Source: Hanamia caeni (lineage in GTDB: Bacteria; Bacteroidota; Bacteroidia; Chitinophagales; Chitinophagaceae). Taken from it: a DNA stretch of 64,000 bases. Positions 45,759 through 52,966 of this stretch are shown one piece after another (positions within the stretch are counted from its first letter, which is position 1; every line of letters begins with the position of its first letter). Under the pieces are notes generated by a model. The model was not told where the DNA came from. It ran no database searches and worked only from the letters and a program-made list of their open reading frames with translations. The stretch is from positions 159,343-223,342 of the forward strand of contig NZ_RJJR01000014.1 of the NCBI RefSeq assembly GCF_003721595.1. The letters are read 5' to 3'. The position numbers and the translations under genes were made by a program.

Positions 45759-45931
45759 TGGAACAAGTATTCATCAATCGGCCTGTCTGGGAATGCTCCA
45801 TCAACGAAAATATTTTGTGTAGCGGCTGATTTTGTGAACCGTAATTGAGGTTCATGAATACCGCCATTCATGAGATTATAAAATAATATTTTTCGTTTAT
45901 ATTTAGCTTTATTTCCACCTATCCATAAGCA

Positions 45932-47122
45932 ATGAGTGTACAAAAAATCTTCTTTAGCTATTCAAGAATTGATGGCTCAGACTTCGCGCTGAAACTGGCC
46001 ATCGACCTCAAAAAACAAGGCTATGATGTGTGGATAGACCAGGAAGATATAAAAGCAGGAACGGAGTGGGACCTTGAAGTAGAAAAAGCGCTGGAAACCT
46101 GCGATTGCCTGCTATATATTGAAACAGCAAAGTCAGTAGAATCCAATAATGTACTTGATGAAGTATATTATGCATTGGAGCAAAAGAAAAAGGTGATACC
46201 GCTCATTGTTCATGATAGCAAAACGCCTTTTCGCCTGCAACGGATACAGCATATTGACTTCGAAAAAAATTATGAAGACGGGCTTAGCCAATTACTCAGT
46301 GAGCTGAGGACTAAGAAAAATGGCACCGCATTTACGACAGGTGAGGCCGGCGCAAATAGCATTTCGGGCAAATCATTTTATAAAAAATATGCAAAACTGA
46401 TAGCAGCGGCTATTGGCGTCCTAATTATCATAGCGGCTTCCATTCTGTATTTTGTAAGTAATAAAAAAATACCGGGTGAGAAAAAAGTTGCCACGGAAAT
46501 TGCTGTTGATAGTAATAAAATAAATGTTGAAATACCTGCCGCTGAAACAAAAGAAGAAATCACAAACGAGCCCCTGGCAACAAAAAAAGCAAGTGAAAAA
46601 AACTCAATTGCTTCAAGGCCTGTCAATAAAACCAATACGCCTGTACATTTAATTGAAGCATTTGAAGGCAACTGGCAATTGGCAGATGTAGCGCCAAAAG
46701 CTAAATCGCACAAAGGATATTTGAAGATTCAGGCGCTGGGTGATGGAAAAGTAAGCATACGCAGCTACGTGCAATTTTATTATTTCAAAGCCAACGATAC
46801 TTCTTTTCTGACCGTCTTTAATGGCTTTGCAGGATGTGCCTCCTGCGCGCTAAAAGATAACATGAAACTCGAGGTGGAAGATATTTCCATCGGTTCACAG
46901 GCGTATAAAATTTTAAAAGAAGATGAGCAGGGTGGGGGAAAGGCTGGGGATACTGTGATGAATGCGGGTTCCAATAAATCCATCCGGGCCTCTGTTACCC
47001 TGCATTTGACAGATGATAAAACAGCCGTTATTAAAGTGCTGCAAAACAAAGCAACCGCGCTTAGCTATGGATTAGAATTGCAGCCTTTTGAATATGCATT
47101 TACGTTTAGCAAAGCTGAATAG
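45932..47122 (+). CDS. Membrane-anchored TIR-domain protein with C-terminal extracytoplasmic domain
   Basis: 396 residues. Residues 1-127 are a TIR domain: KIFFSYSRIDGSDFALKLAI, GYDVWIDQEDIKAGTEWDLE (box 2-like), CDCLLYIETAKSVESNNVLD with the putative catalytic Glu77, VIPLIV. A linker leads to one transmembrane helix (about 155-174). After a low-complexity Lys/Glu/Thr spacer (180-235), residues 240-396 form a beta-rich domain (LIEAFEGNWQLADVAPKAKS, SIRSYVQFYYF, a CASC pair, YGLELQPFEYAFTF) resembling small lipocalin-like folds. Expected topology: TIR in cytosol, C-terminal domain in periplasm. Bacterial TIRs often cleave NAD+ or signal in defence; here the layout suggests an envelope-sensing receptor (inference). 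A heptamer array fills the gap to the next gene exactly. Confidence 0.8.
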   Translation: MSVQKIFFSYSRIDGSDFALKLAIDLKKQGYDVWIDQEDIKAGTEWDLEVEKALETCDCLLYIETAKSVESNNVLDEVYYALEQKKKVIPLIVHDSKTPFRLQRIQHIDFEKNYEDGLSQLLSELRTKKNGTAFTTGEAGANSISGKSFYKKYAKLIAAAIGVLIIIAASILYFVSNKKIPGEKKVATEIAVDSNKINVEIPAAETKEEITNEPLATKKASEKNSIASRPVNKTNTPVHLIEAFEGNWQLADVAPKAKSHKGYLKIQALGDGKVSIRSYVQFYYFKANDTSFLTVFNGFAGCASCALKDNMKLEVEDISIGSQAYKILKEDEQGGGKAGDTVMNAGSNKSIRASVTLHLTDDKTAVIKVLQNKATALSYGLELQPFEYAFTFSKAE

Positions 47123-47164
47123 ATAACTCATAACTCATAACTCATAATTCATAATTCCTAACTC
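47123..47164. repeat. Heptamer array, 6 units of 7 bases, exactly between two stop codons
   Basis: Six heptamers: ATAACTC three times, ATAATTC twice, CTAACTC. The array starts on the base after the TIR gene stop (47120-47122) and ends on the base before the esterase stop (47165-47167, minus strand), so the whole convergent gap is array. Each unit carries TAA on the plus strand, and TGA recurs across unit junctions on the minus strand. Confidence 0.85.
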
Positions 47165-48310
47165 CTATTCCGTCTTTGCCTCATACCCCTTCCACAGCCA
47201 TTCCAGCGCTTCCGGCAAGGTTTGTTGTTTCACTTTATGATCCACATGCCCGGCATTGCGCGCGAAAATAAACTGGTAACTATAGCCCTTGTCAGCAAGC
47301 ATCCTGGCCATGTTTTCATTGGCCACTACCCAATCGTGCATGTTGTCGCGCATCACATTTGGATTATACAGATCGCGGTCGCCCACTTCCATCCAGATAC
47401 GTATCGGCTTTGCAACGCTTCCAGGAATCAGGTGTTCATGAAATTCCCATGCGCCATGCGGTGTTGCAGGGTTATAGGGCCACTGCTGGTTGATGTAGGT
47501 TCCGGAATAAGTAAGTACGCGATGATACCATTCCGGGTGATACCACGCCATTATCAACGCACATGAACCACCCGAGCTGCCGCCCATCGTAGCGCGGCCT
47601 TCAGGGTCTTTGGTTAATTTCACATGGCATTCACTTTCCACCAGTGGTAATACCTCCTTCTCCACAAACTCTGCATACAAACCCGACATCGCATCATATT
47701 CCAGGCCACGTTCGCTGCCTTGCGCATCTCCCCTTCCGTTGCCAATAGATATGGCAACCATCACCGGCACTTTGTGTTCCGCAACCAGGTTGTTCAAAGC
47801 GGTAAACAGCATGTGGTCGGGGCCGTCCGCGCCAACAATAAAAGGGGCAGGCGTACCGGCAACATATTGTTTTGGAACATACACCTCCACATGGCGGGTG
47901 TAGGGTGCGGGATGGCTGGTGGTTACTATAAGCCGTGCAGAATTGGCAGAATCCACCGTGCCAAATGTTCCCGGCTCGCGGGCAATGCCGGGATAAATTT
48001 TACTGTCTTTGGAATCCATCGTGAATTGATAAATGGTTCCCTGCGGCACATTTTCCTGCACCGTCATTTCGCGCGCCGGGTTATGGGTAGGCCCGATGAT
48101 AAAATTTCCATTGGAATCCGGTGAAGGAACCGCGCCATCCGGTAATTCCGTGGCGGTAACATAGCCCGGTGTATGCGGGTCGCGCGTGGGTGGTGGCGTG
48201 CGTGCGGCATTAGATGGCTTCGTATTTGGTAACTGGGCTGTTGCCAGGTTTCCGCTCATCAGCAATGCAGCGGTAACCAATGCGCATCCTGTTATTTTTC
48301 GAATATTCAT
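47165..48310 (-). CDS. Secreted esterase of the esterase D/Fes (PF00756) type
   Basis: 381 residues with a signal peptide (residues 1-25, ending ATAQ) and a proline-rich stretch. The alpha/beta hydrolase domain shows ARHVEVYVPKQYVAG-like strand region, the nucleophile elbow MGGSSGGSCALIMAWYHPEW, a probable catalytic Asp in EVGDRDLYNPN and His in ARNAGHVDHK. Relatives cleave feruloyl, siderophore or other acyl esters and are often linked to polysaccharide use; the substrate here is unknown. The gene ends at the heptamer array. A recurrent element copy lies about 58-105 bases upstream. Confidence 0.88.
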   Translation of the reverse strand: MNIRKITGCALVTAALLMSGNLATAQLPNTKPSNAARTPPPTRDPHTPGYVTATELPDGAVPSPDSNGNFIIGPTHNPAREMTVQENVPQGTIYQFTMDSKDSKIYPGIAREPGTFGTVDSANSARLIVTTSHPAPYTRHVEVYVPKQYVAGTPAPFIVGADGPDHMLFTALNNLVAEHKVPVMVAISIGNGRGDAQGSERGLEYDAMSGLYAEFVEKEVLPLVESECHVKLTKDPEGRATMGGSSGGSCALIMAWYHPEWYHRVLTYSGTYINQQWPYNPATPHGAWEFHEHLIPGSVAKPIRIWMEVGDRDLYNPNVMRDNMHDWVVANENMARMLADKGYSYQFIFARNAGHVDHKVKQQTLPEALEWLWKGYEAKTE

Positions 48311-48367
48311 CTGTTCTTTTTGAGTGCAGTAAGAAGATTGTTACGAATGACGAAATAAAGATATGTC

Positions 48368-48415
48368 TTTGCCCCGCCAGTGAAAAAACAAATAAAGTGA
48401 TTTTTATTTTTGTGT
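48368..48415 (-). repeat. Recurrent element, long form, upstream of the esterase
   Basis: On the minus strand: an AAAAATAAAAATCACT block, TTATTTGTTTTTTCACTGG, CGGGGCAAAG, followed by TATCTTTA, a near -7 element, about 46 bases before the esterase start. Partner of 45711-45758. Confidence 0.55.
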
Positions 48416-48466
48416 AATTGTGGTTCGTGGAACATAAACCTTCTCTTTTGAGATTTGCTTCTGTTA

Positions 48467-48562
48467 GCATTCCTGCAATAGTAAAAACTTACTTTTTACG
48501 TCATTGCGAATCACCGGCTGGAACCTTTATTTTTTGATGAATATTTCTGGTGTTGAAGTAAT
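48467..48562. repeat. Dispersed 96-bp repeat, copy 1
   Basis: Matches 61635-61731 with few differences. Shared landmarks in order: GCATnC, ATAGTAAAAACTTACTTT, ACGTCATTGCGAA, CACCGG, GGTGTTGAAG. It resembles the GTCATTGCGA...GAAGCAATC type of intergenic repeat seen in many bacteria. Confidence 0.7.
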
Positions 48563-48627
48563 GTACTGAAGAGCGGCGGATGAGGTGGGAGTGGAGCGAA
48601 TTAAATCTCCAGGGGAGAAGAAAACAA

Positions 48628-48792
48628 TCAAGTTAATTGGTCTTGTTGTTTCTTAATCTTGATGTCGTATTTTTTCCTAATCGCTTCCATTTCTTTTTTC
48701 AAAATATCAGGATGTTTCCAATATCTCTCACTCAACTTTTCACGGATGTTTCTCATCGTTTGAACAGCATCAATTTTTTTATTCTTATTCAT
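48628..48792 (-). CDS. Small basic protein, probable antitoxin/partner of the PIN protein
   Basis: A 54-residue frame (MNKNKKIDAVQTMRNIREKL start) whose ATG lies inside the end of the PIN gene, overlapping it by 8 bases, so translation is probably coupled. It has one long charged helix (VQTMRNIREKLSERYWKHPD), then a Lys-rich tail. This resembles the small RHH-less partner proteins found beside PIN toxins (pattern MRxIRxxLSxxY), which wrap around the nuclease site. The toxin-first order is less common. No other function is suggested. The assignment rests on size, overlap and neighbour. Confidence 0.7.
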   Translation of the reverse strand: MNKNKKIDAVQTMRNIREKLSERYWKHPDILKKEMEAIRKKYDIKIKKQQDQLT

Positions 48793-49246
48793 TGTCGTGT
48801 AATTCTAAAATTTCTCTTGGCGTTCTGATTTCAATCATTCTGTAGCCAAGTTTCAGATTGATTGAGTTATAAAGTCTGATACGATTTAAATTAACAATAT
48901 GTTTGAAATTCCAACTTGCTAAAACGTCTGCGTTATTTAACGTTGCAAGAGCAATATGCAAAGCATCGTTGTAGCTTTTAATAGTTAATGCCCCTTCATT
49001 AATATAAGTTTCTGCAAGTTCAATGGTTTCGTCCGTCACTCCAACACCTTGTTGATATTTTTTTGGAATTTCCACTATTTTTTCCCTCACCTCATCTCTT
49101 GCCATTTCAAGTTCTTGCAATGTCAAATCAGAAAGCATAATTAATTTTTTACCAATCTTAAACTCTTCAACTAACGCAACAGACCATTCCTGAAATTCTT
49201 TGTCAAAGCAACCACCAATTGCTGAAGTGTCGGTATAAACGGTCAT
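48785..49246 (-). CDS. PIN-domain protein, VapC-like toxin
   Basis: 153 residues with the PIN nuclease fold. The acidic metal-binding residues are all visible: Asp6 (VYTDTSAIGG), Glu45 (LTLQELEMA), Asp94 (SYNDALHIALA) and Asp107 (NNADVLASWNFKHI). Active members cut tRNA or other RNA using Mg2+ and are neutralised by a small partner protein, here probably the overlapping 54-residue gene. TATTTTTG (49251-49258, minus) stands four bases before the ATG, predicting a leaderless mRNA. The restriction enzyme gene is divergent, starting 203 bases away. Confidence 0.85.
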   Translation of the reverse strand: MTVYTDTSAIGGCFDKEFQEWSVALVEEFKIGKKLIMLSDLTLQELEMARDEVREKIVEIPKKYQQGVGVTDETIELAETYINEGALTIKSYNDALHIALATLNNADVLASWNFKHIVNLNRIRLYNSINLKLGYRMIEIRTPREILELHDNE

Positions 49247-49250
49247 TACT

Positions 49251-49258
49251 CAAAAATA
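49251..49258 (-). promoter_or_regulatory. -7 element four bases before the PIN gene (leaderless)
   Basis: TATTTTTG on the minus strand, an exact TAnnTTTG match, then AGTA and the ATG at 49246. Same geometry as at gatC and the DUF1573 gene. Confidence 0.5.
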
Positions 49259-49350
49259 CAAAAGAGTTGCTTCCTGTCGAAATGAAAGTTGAAGTTGAAA
49301 GATGTCAAAGCATTTCAGAGGGGAATGAAGCTGCTGTTCGACAGAAACAG

Positions 49351-49369
49351 CAGTAAAAAAAGAAATAAT
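49351..49369 (-). repeat. Recurrent AT-rich element, diverged copy
   Basis: CAGTAAAAAAAGAAATAAT on the plus strand, 16 of 19 bases matching 539-557, about 105 bases upstream of the PIN gene in its orientation. Confidence 0.3.
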
Positions 49370-49448
49370 GCGCTTTCATTTTTACCTATAGTTGCATTCC
49401 GTTCCACTCTCTTTCCTTTACCTTTGAGAAACATCCTATTACCATCTA

Positions 49449-52400
49449 ATGAGCATATACGCAAATCAGCAATACCACAAGGAACTTGAGAAGATCATTC
49501 ACTTTGGAGGAAGCAAAAAAGAAACTGCTATCCGCAATAGTTTCTATAATCTTTTAAATGAATACGCACGCAGCAAAGACCTGATGCTGATCCCGGAAAT
49601 CTCTACAAAAAATAAATCCGGAAAAATTATTACGCCCGACGGAACCATCAAAGACAGCATCCGCAACGACTGGGGCTATTGGGAAAGCAAAGATGAAAGC
49701 GATGATATTGATGAAGAGATCCGCAAAAAATTTGAAAAAGGCTATCCTTCTGATAACATTCTTTTTGAAGATTCACAGACTGCCGTTCTGTACCAGCACG
49801 GCGACGAAGTGATGCGCCGCAACATGCGCGATGAAGAGCAACTGCATGAAATTCTCACTAAATTTCTTTCTTATGAAAGGCCTGAAGTGTCAGATTTTCG
49901 GGAAGCCATAGAAAAATTTAAAGAAGATATTCCTAAAGTTACCGTAGCCATCCGCGAAATAATTGAAGCACAGGAATTGACAAATCCTGACTTGCAAAAA
50001 GCGCAGGAGAGTTTCCTGGAAATGGCAAAGGCAAGCATCAATCCTGAGATCAATAAGGAAGATGTAAAGGAAATGATGATACAGCATATTTTAAGTGCTG
50101 ACATTTTCAACACCATCTTTGATGAGCCGCATTTTCACGAAGAAAATAATATTGCCCGCGAACTGAATAAAGTGATCAATACTTTCTTTACCGGCGCTAT
50201 CCGCAGGCAAACCCTCGGTCAGATAAAACATTATTACGACACCATTAATGCCCGCGCCGCTTCCATCGCCGATCATCACGAAAAACAGAAATTCCTGAAA
50301 GTGGTGTATGAAAACTTTTATAAAGGCTACAATCCAAAAGCCGCCGACAGGCTGGGCATTGTTTATACGCCCAACGAGATCGTGCAGTTTATGATCCACA
50401 GCACTGATTATTTGTTGCACAGGCATTTTGGAAAAACGATGGCCGATAAGAACGTCGAAATTCTTGACCCTGCCACCGGCACCGGCACTTTTATTACCGA
50501 CATTATTGATTACCTGCCCAAAGCAAAGCTGAAATATAAATACAAGAATGAATTGCACGCCAATGAAGTCGCCATTCTTCCCTATTACATTGCCAACCTC
50601 AACATTGAATATACCTACAAGCAAAAGATGGATGCGTATGAAGAGTTTGAGAATTTATGTTTTGTGGATACGCTGGATAACACCGGTTTTCATTGGGTGG
50701 GCAAGCAGGGCGATCTCTTTGGTGTGAGCGCAGAAAATGCGGAAAGAATAAGAAGGCAGAATGAAAAAAAGATCAGTGTGATCATTGGGAATCCGCCGTA
50801 TAATGCGAAGCAGGAAAATTATAATTATCAAAATGCAAACAGAGCTTATAAACAGATTGATGACCGGATAAAACAAACATTTATCAAACAGGGAACTGCC
50901 CAAAACCAGATTGTAGTTTATGATATGTACACGAGGTTTTATCGTTGGGCAATAGACCGGTTAGATGAAAACGGAATCATCGCATTCATTACTAATCGAA
51001 GCTTTATTGATGGAAGAGCATTTGATGGTTTTCGGAAATTAGTTGCAAGTGAATTTAATCACATTTATATCATTGATTTGGGTGGGGATGTAAGAATGAA
51101 TCCGAAATTATCGGGAACAAAGAACAATGTATTTGGAATACAAACCGGTGTGGCTATTATGTTTCTGGTGAGAAAGAATAATAAATTTATAGCCGAAACT
51201 AAAAAGGAATTCCGGGAACTTAAAAGAGAATTTGTATTGGAGGAACCTGTTGTTGAATACAAAAACAAGCTTTTTTACTCTACTGAAAATACAAGAATTT
51301 ATTACGTAAGAAGGCCTGAGATGGCAACAGCAAAAGAAAAACTTGAATGGTTATCAGAAGCAGAAATGGAGCTTCTCGATTTTGATTTAATATCTCCTGA
51401 TAAGCACAACAATTGGATTAATCAAAATGAAAATGATTGGGACGAATTAATACCGATTATTGATAAAGAAGTAAAAGCGAAAAAATCAGAAAATGCAATT
51501 TTCAAATTATTTTCAAGAGGAGTTGAAACAGGAAGGGATGAATGGGTTTATGATTTATCAGAATCAAATTTATCAGATAAAACAAAGTACTTAGTTAATC
51601 ATTATAATAATAGCATTGAAACAGGCGAAGTTGATTTATCAATAAAATGGACCTCTTCACTCAAGGATAGTTTTGGTGCTAAAAGGAAAGCACTATTGGA
51701 GGATGACTTATTTATTGATGTTATATATAGACCGTTTTTTAAGCTTAAGTATTATGCAGATAAAATTTTTGGTCATAGATTAACTCAAAATCACTATGAA
51801 ATTTTAGGTGATAAGCTTAAAGAAGAAAACATTCTGATTAACTTTCTAACTTCTGGTGCAAACAAAGATTTTCATTTGTTAGGAACAAAACAACTGGTTG
51901 ATCTTCATTTTACTGGCGATACGCAATCTATTCCTCTTTACCAATTTGTAAAAGGTAATCGGATTGACAACGTCACTGATTGGGCATTGCAACTATTTCA
52001 GGAACATTACCAACTAAATGAATCGGCTTCGCCTGTATGTTATGCAAACAGTCCTGAAGTAAGGGAAGAATTTAAAATAGAAACAGCACCGCCGAAGCCA
52101 ATTACCAAAGAAGCGATCTTTCATTATGTATATGCCGTGTTGCATAATCCGGCTTACCGCAAAAAGTATGAGTTGAATTTAAAAAGAGAATTTCCACGGA
52201 TACCCTTATACGAAAACTTTTGGCGATGGGCTAAATGGGGCGGCCAATTAATGAACCTGCACATCAATTATGAAACCGTGGAACCGTATCCTTTGCAACA
52301 AAAAGAAATTGCCACAAAAGAACATCCGAAAGCAAAACTGAAAGCAATAAAAGAAGATGGCATCATAGTGTTAGACGATAATACAGAGCTGCACGGCATT

Positions 52401-52619
52401 CCATCAACTGCCTGGGAATACAAACTCGGCAACCGCAGCGCGCTGGAATGGATACTCGATCAATACAAAGAAAAAAAACCAAAAGACCCGACTATAGCCG
52501 AAAAGTTCAACACGTACAAATTCGCCGATTATAAAGAACAGGTGATTGATTTATTGAAGCGGGTTTGCACGGTGAGCGTGGAAACGATGAAGGTGGTTGG
52601 CGAGATGGAAAAGAGTTAA
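49449..52619 (+). CDS. Type ISP/IIG-like restriction-modification enzyme (nuclease-methyltransferase fusion)
   Basis: 1056 residues, cytoplasmic. The N-terminal domain looks like a PD-(D/E)xK nuclease: Glu25, Asp64 (TPDGTIKDS) and Glu79-Ser-Lys81 (YWESKD). A helical spacer leads to an N6-adenine methyltransferase: YTPNEIVQFMI (motif X-like), DPATGTGTFI (motif I, from 340) and NPPYNA (motif IV, from 448). The C-terminal third (from about 650) is the specificity and type ISP C-terminal region (DVIYRPFFKLKYYADKIFGH; SIPLYQFVKGNRIDNVTDW; FHYVYAVLHNPAYRKKYELN). The DEAD-box helicase of classical type ISP enzymes such as LlaGI is not found, so it resembles a single-chain type IIG enzyme. The recognition site cannot be predicted. 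Confidence 0.85.
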   Translation: MSIYANQQYHKELEKIIHFGGSKKETAIRNSFYNLLNEYARSKDLMLIPEISTKNKSGKIITPDGTIKDSIRNDWGYWESKDESDDIDEEIRKKFEKGYPSDNILFEDSQTAVLYQHGDEVMRRNMRDEEQLHEILTKFLSYERPEVSDFREAIEKFKEDIPKVTVAIREIIEAQELTNPDLQKAQESFLEMAKASINPEINKEDVKEMMIQHILSADIFNTIFDEPHFHEENNIARELNKVINTFFTGAIRRQTLGQIKHYYDTINARAASIADHHEKQKFLKVVYENFYKGYNPKAADRLGIVYTPNEIVQFMIHSTDYLLHRHFGKTMADKNVEILDPATGTGTFITDIIDYLPKAKLKYKYKNELHANEVAILPYYIANLNIEYTYKQKMDAYEEFENLCFVDTLDNTGFHWVGKQGDLFGVSAENAERIRRQNEKKISVIIGNPPYNAKQENYNYQNANRAYKQIDDRIKQTFIKQGTAQNQIVVYDMYTRFYRWAIDRLDENGIIAFITNRSFIDGRAFDGFRKLVASEFNHIYIIDLGGDVRMNPKLSGTKNNVFGIQTGVAIMFLVRKNNKFIAETKKEFRELKREFVLEEPVVEYKNKLFYSTENTRIYYVRRPEMATAKEKLEWLSEAEMELLDFDLISPDKHNNWINQNENDWDELIPIIDKEVKAKKSENAIFKLFSRGVETGRDEWVYDLSESNLSDKTKYLVNHYNNSIETGEVDLSIKWTSSLKDSFGAKRKALLEDDLFIDVIYRPFFKLKYYADKIFGHRLTQNHYEILGDKLKEENILINFLTSGANKDFHLLGTKQLVDLHFTGDTQSIPLYQFVKGNRIDNVTDWALQLFQEHYQLNESASPVCYANSPEVREEFKIETAPPKPITKEAIFHYVYAVLHNPAYRKKYELNLKREFPRIPLYENFWRWAKWGGQLMNLHINYETVEPYPLQQKEIATKEHPKAKLKAIKEDGIIVLDDNTELHGIPSTAWEYKLGNRSALEWILDQYKEKKPKDPTIAEKFNTYKFADYKEQVIDLLKRVCTVSVETMKVVGEMEKS

Positions 52620-52966
52620 TACCTGGATTTTCCGGAGCAAGTGTGCGAGGGTGTTCTCAGCTTTACTAAGGATACAAACGAAATTATTGAAATCTCCAGC
52701 CCTGGCTCTTGTTGCACGAACCACAAATTTTAAATGTAACCGGTATATCTAAAAAGGGAACACATCAGAAATTCGTAAATACTTTATGGATATTGGCAAG
52801 TTGTATTTCTACTCGTCAAAAAAATGCTTCACCAACTTTGAATATACCAACAACATCGTTCATAGTGATGGCAGTTGCGACGATCGTTTATCACGATTTT
52901 AAGGCATATATTTTGAGCGGATAAATCTGTTAGTACTTCTCTTTTTATCACTTGAAATTACCATCT
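52620..52966. other. Intergenic gap after the restriction gene
   Basis: 347 bases. Two short open frames exist, one giving a Tyr/Ser-rich peptide (EIRKYFMDIGKLYFYSSKK, about 52770-52900), but no family is recognised and the codon pattern is not persuasive. Possibly decayed coding DNA. Confidence 0.4.

Larger units (their letters stand above)
45588..45931. other. Divergent promoter region between GH63 and TIR genes
   Basis: 344 bases without a convincing gene. Holds the GH63-directed -7 element TAACTTTG (minus, 45691-45698) and a recurrent element copy (45711-45758). On the TIR side TATATTTA at about 45898 resembles a -7 element with one mismatch. Confidence 0.5.
48311..48627. other. Intergenic gap with two repeat copies
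   Basis: 317 bases between the esterase start and the small gene end. No credible gene. It contains the recurrent element (48368-48415) and copy one of the 96-bp dispersed repeat (48467-48562). Confidence 0.6.

Noticed and set aside
45674..45943. 89-codon minus-strand frame upstream of the GH63 gene
   Set aside because: It runs through the promoter and repeat element region and into the TIR gene; no family match.
52709..52924. 71-codon frame after the restriction gene
   Set aside because: No family, no start context, and a competing frame in the same DNA looks equally plausible; treated as non-coding.
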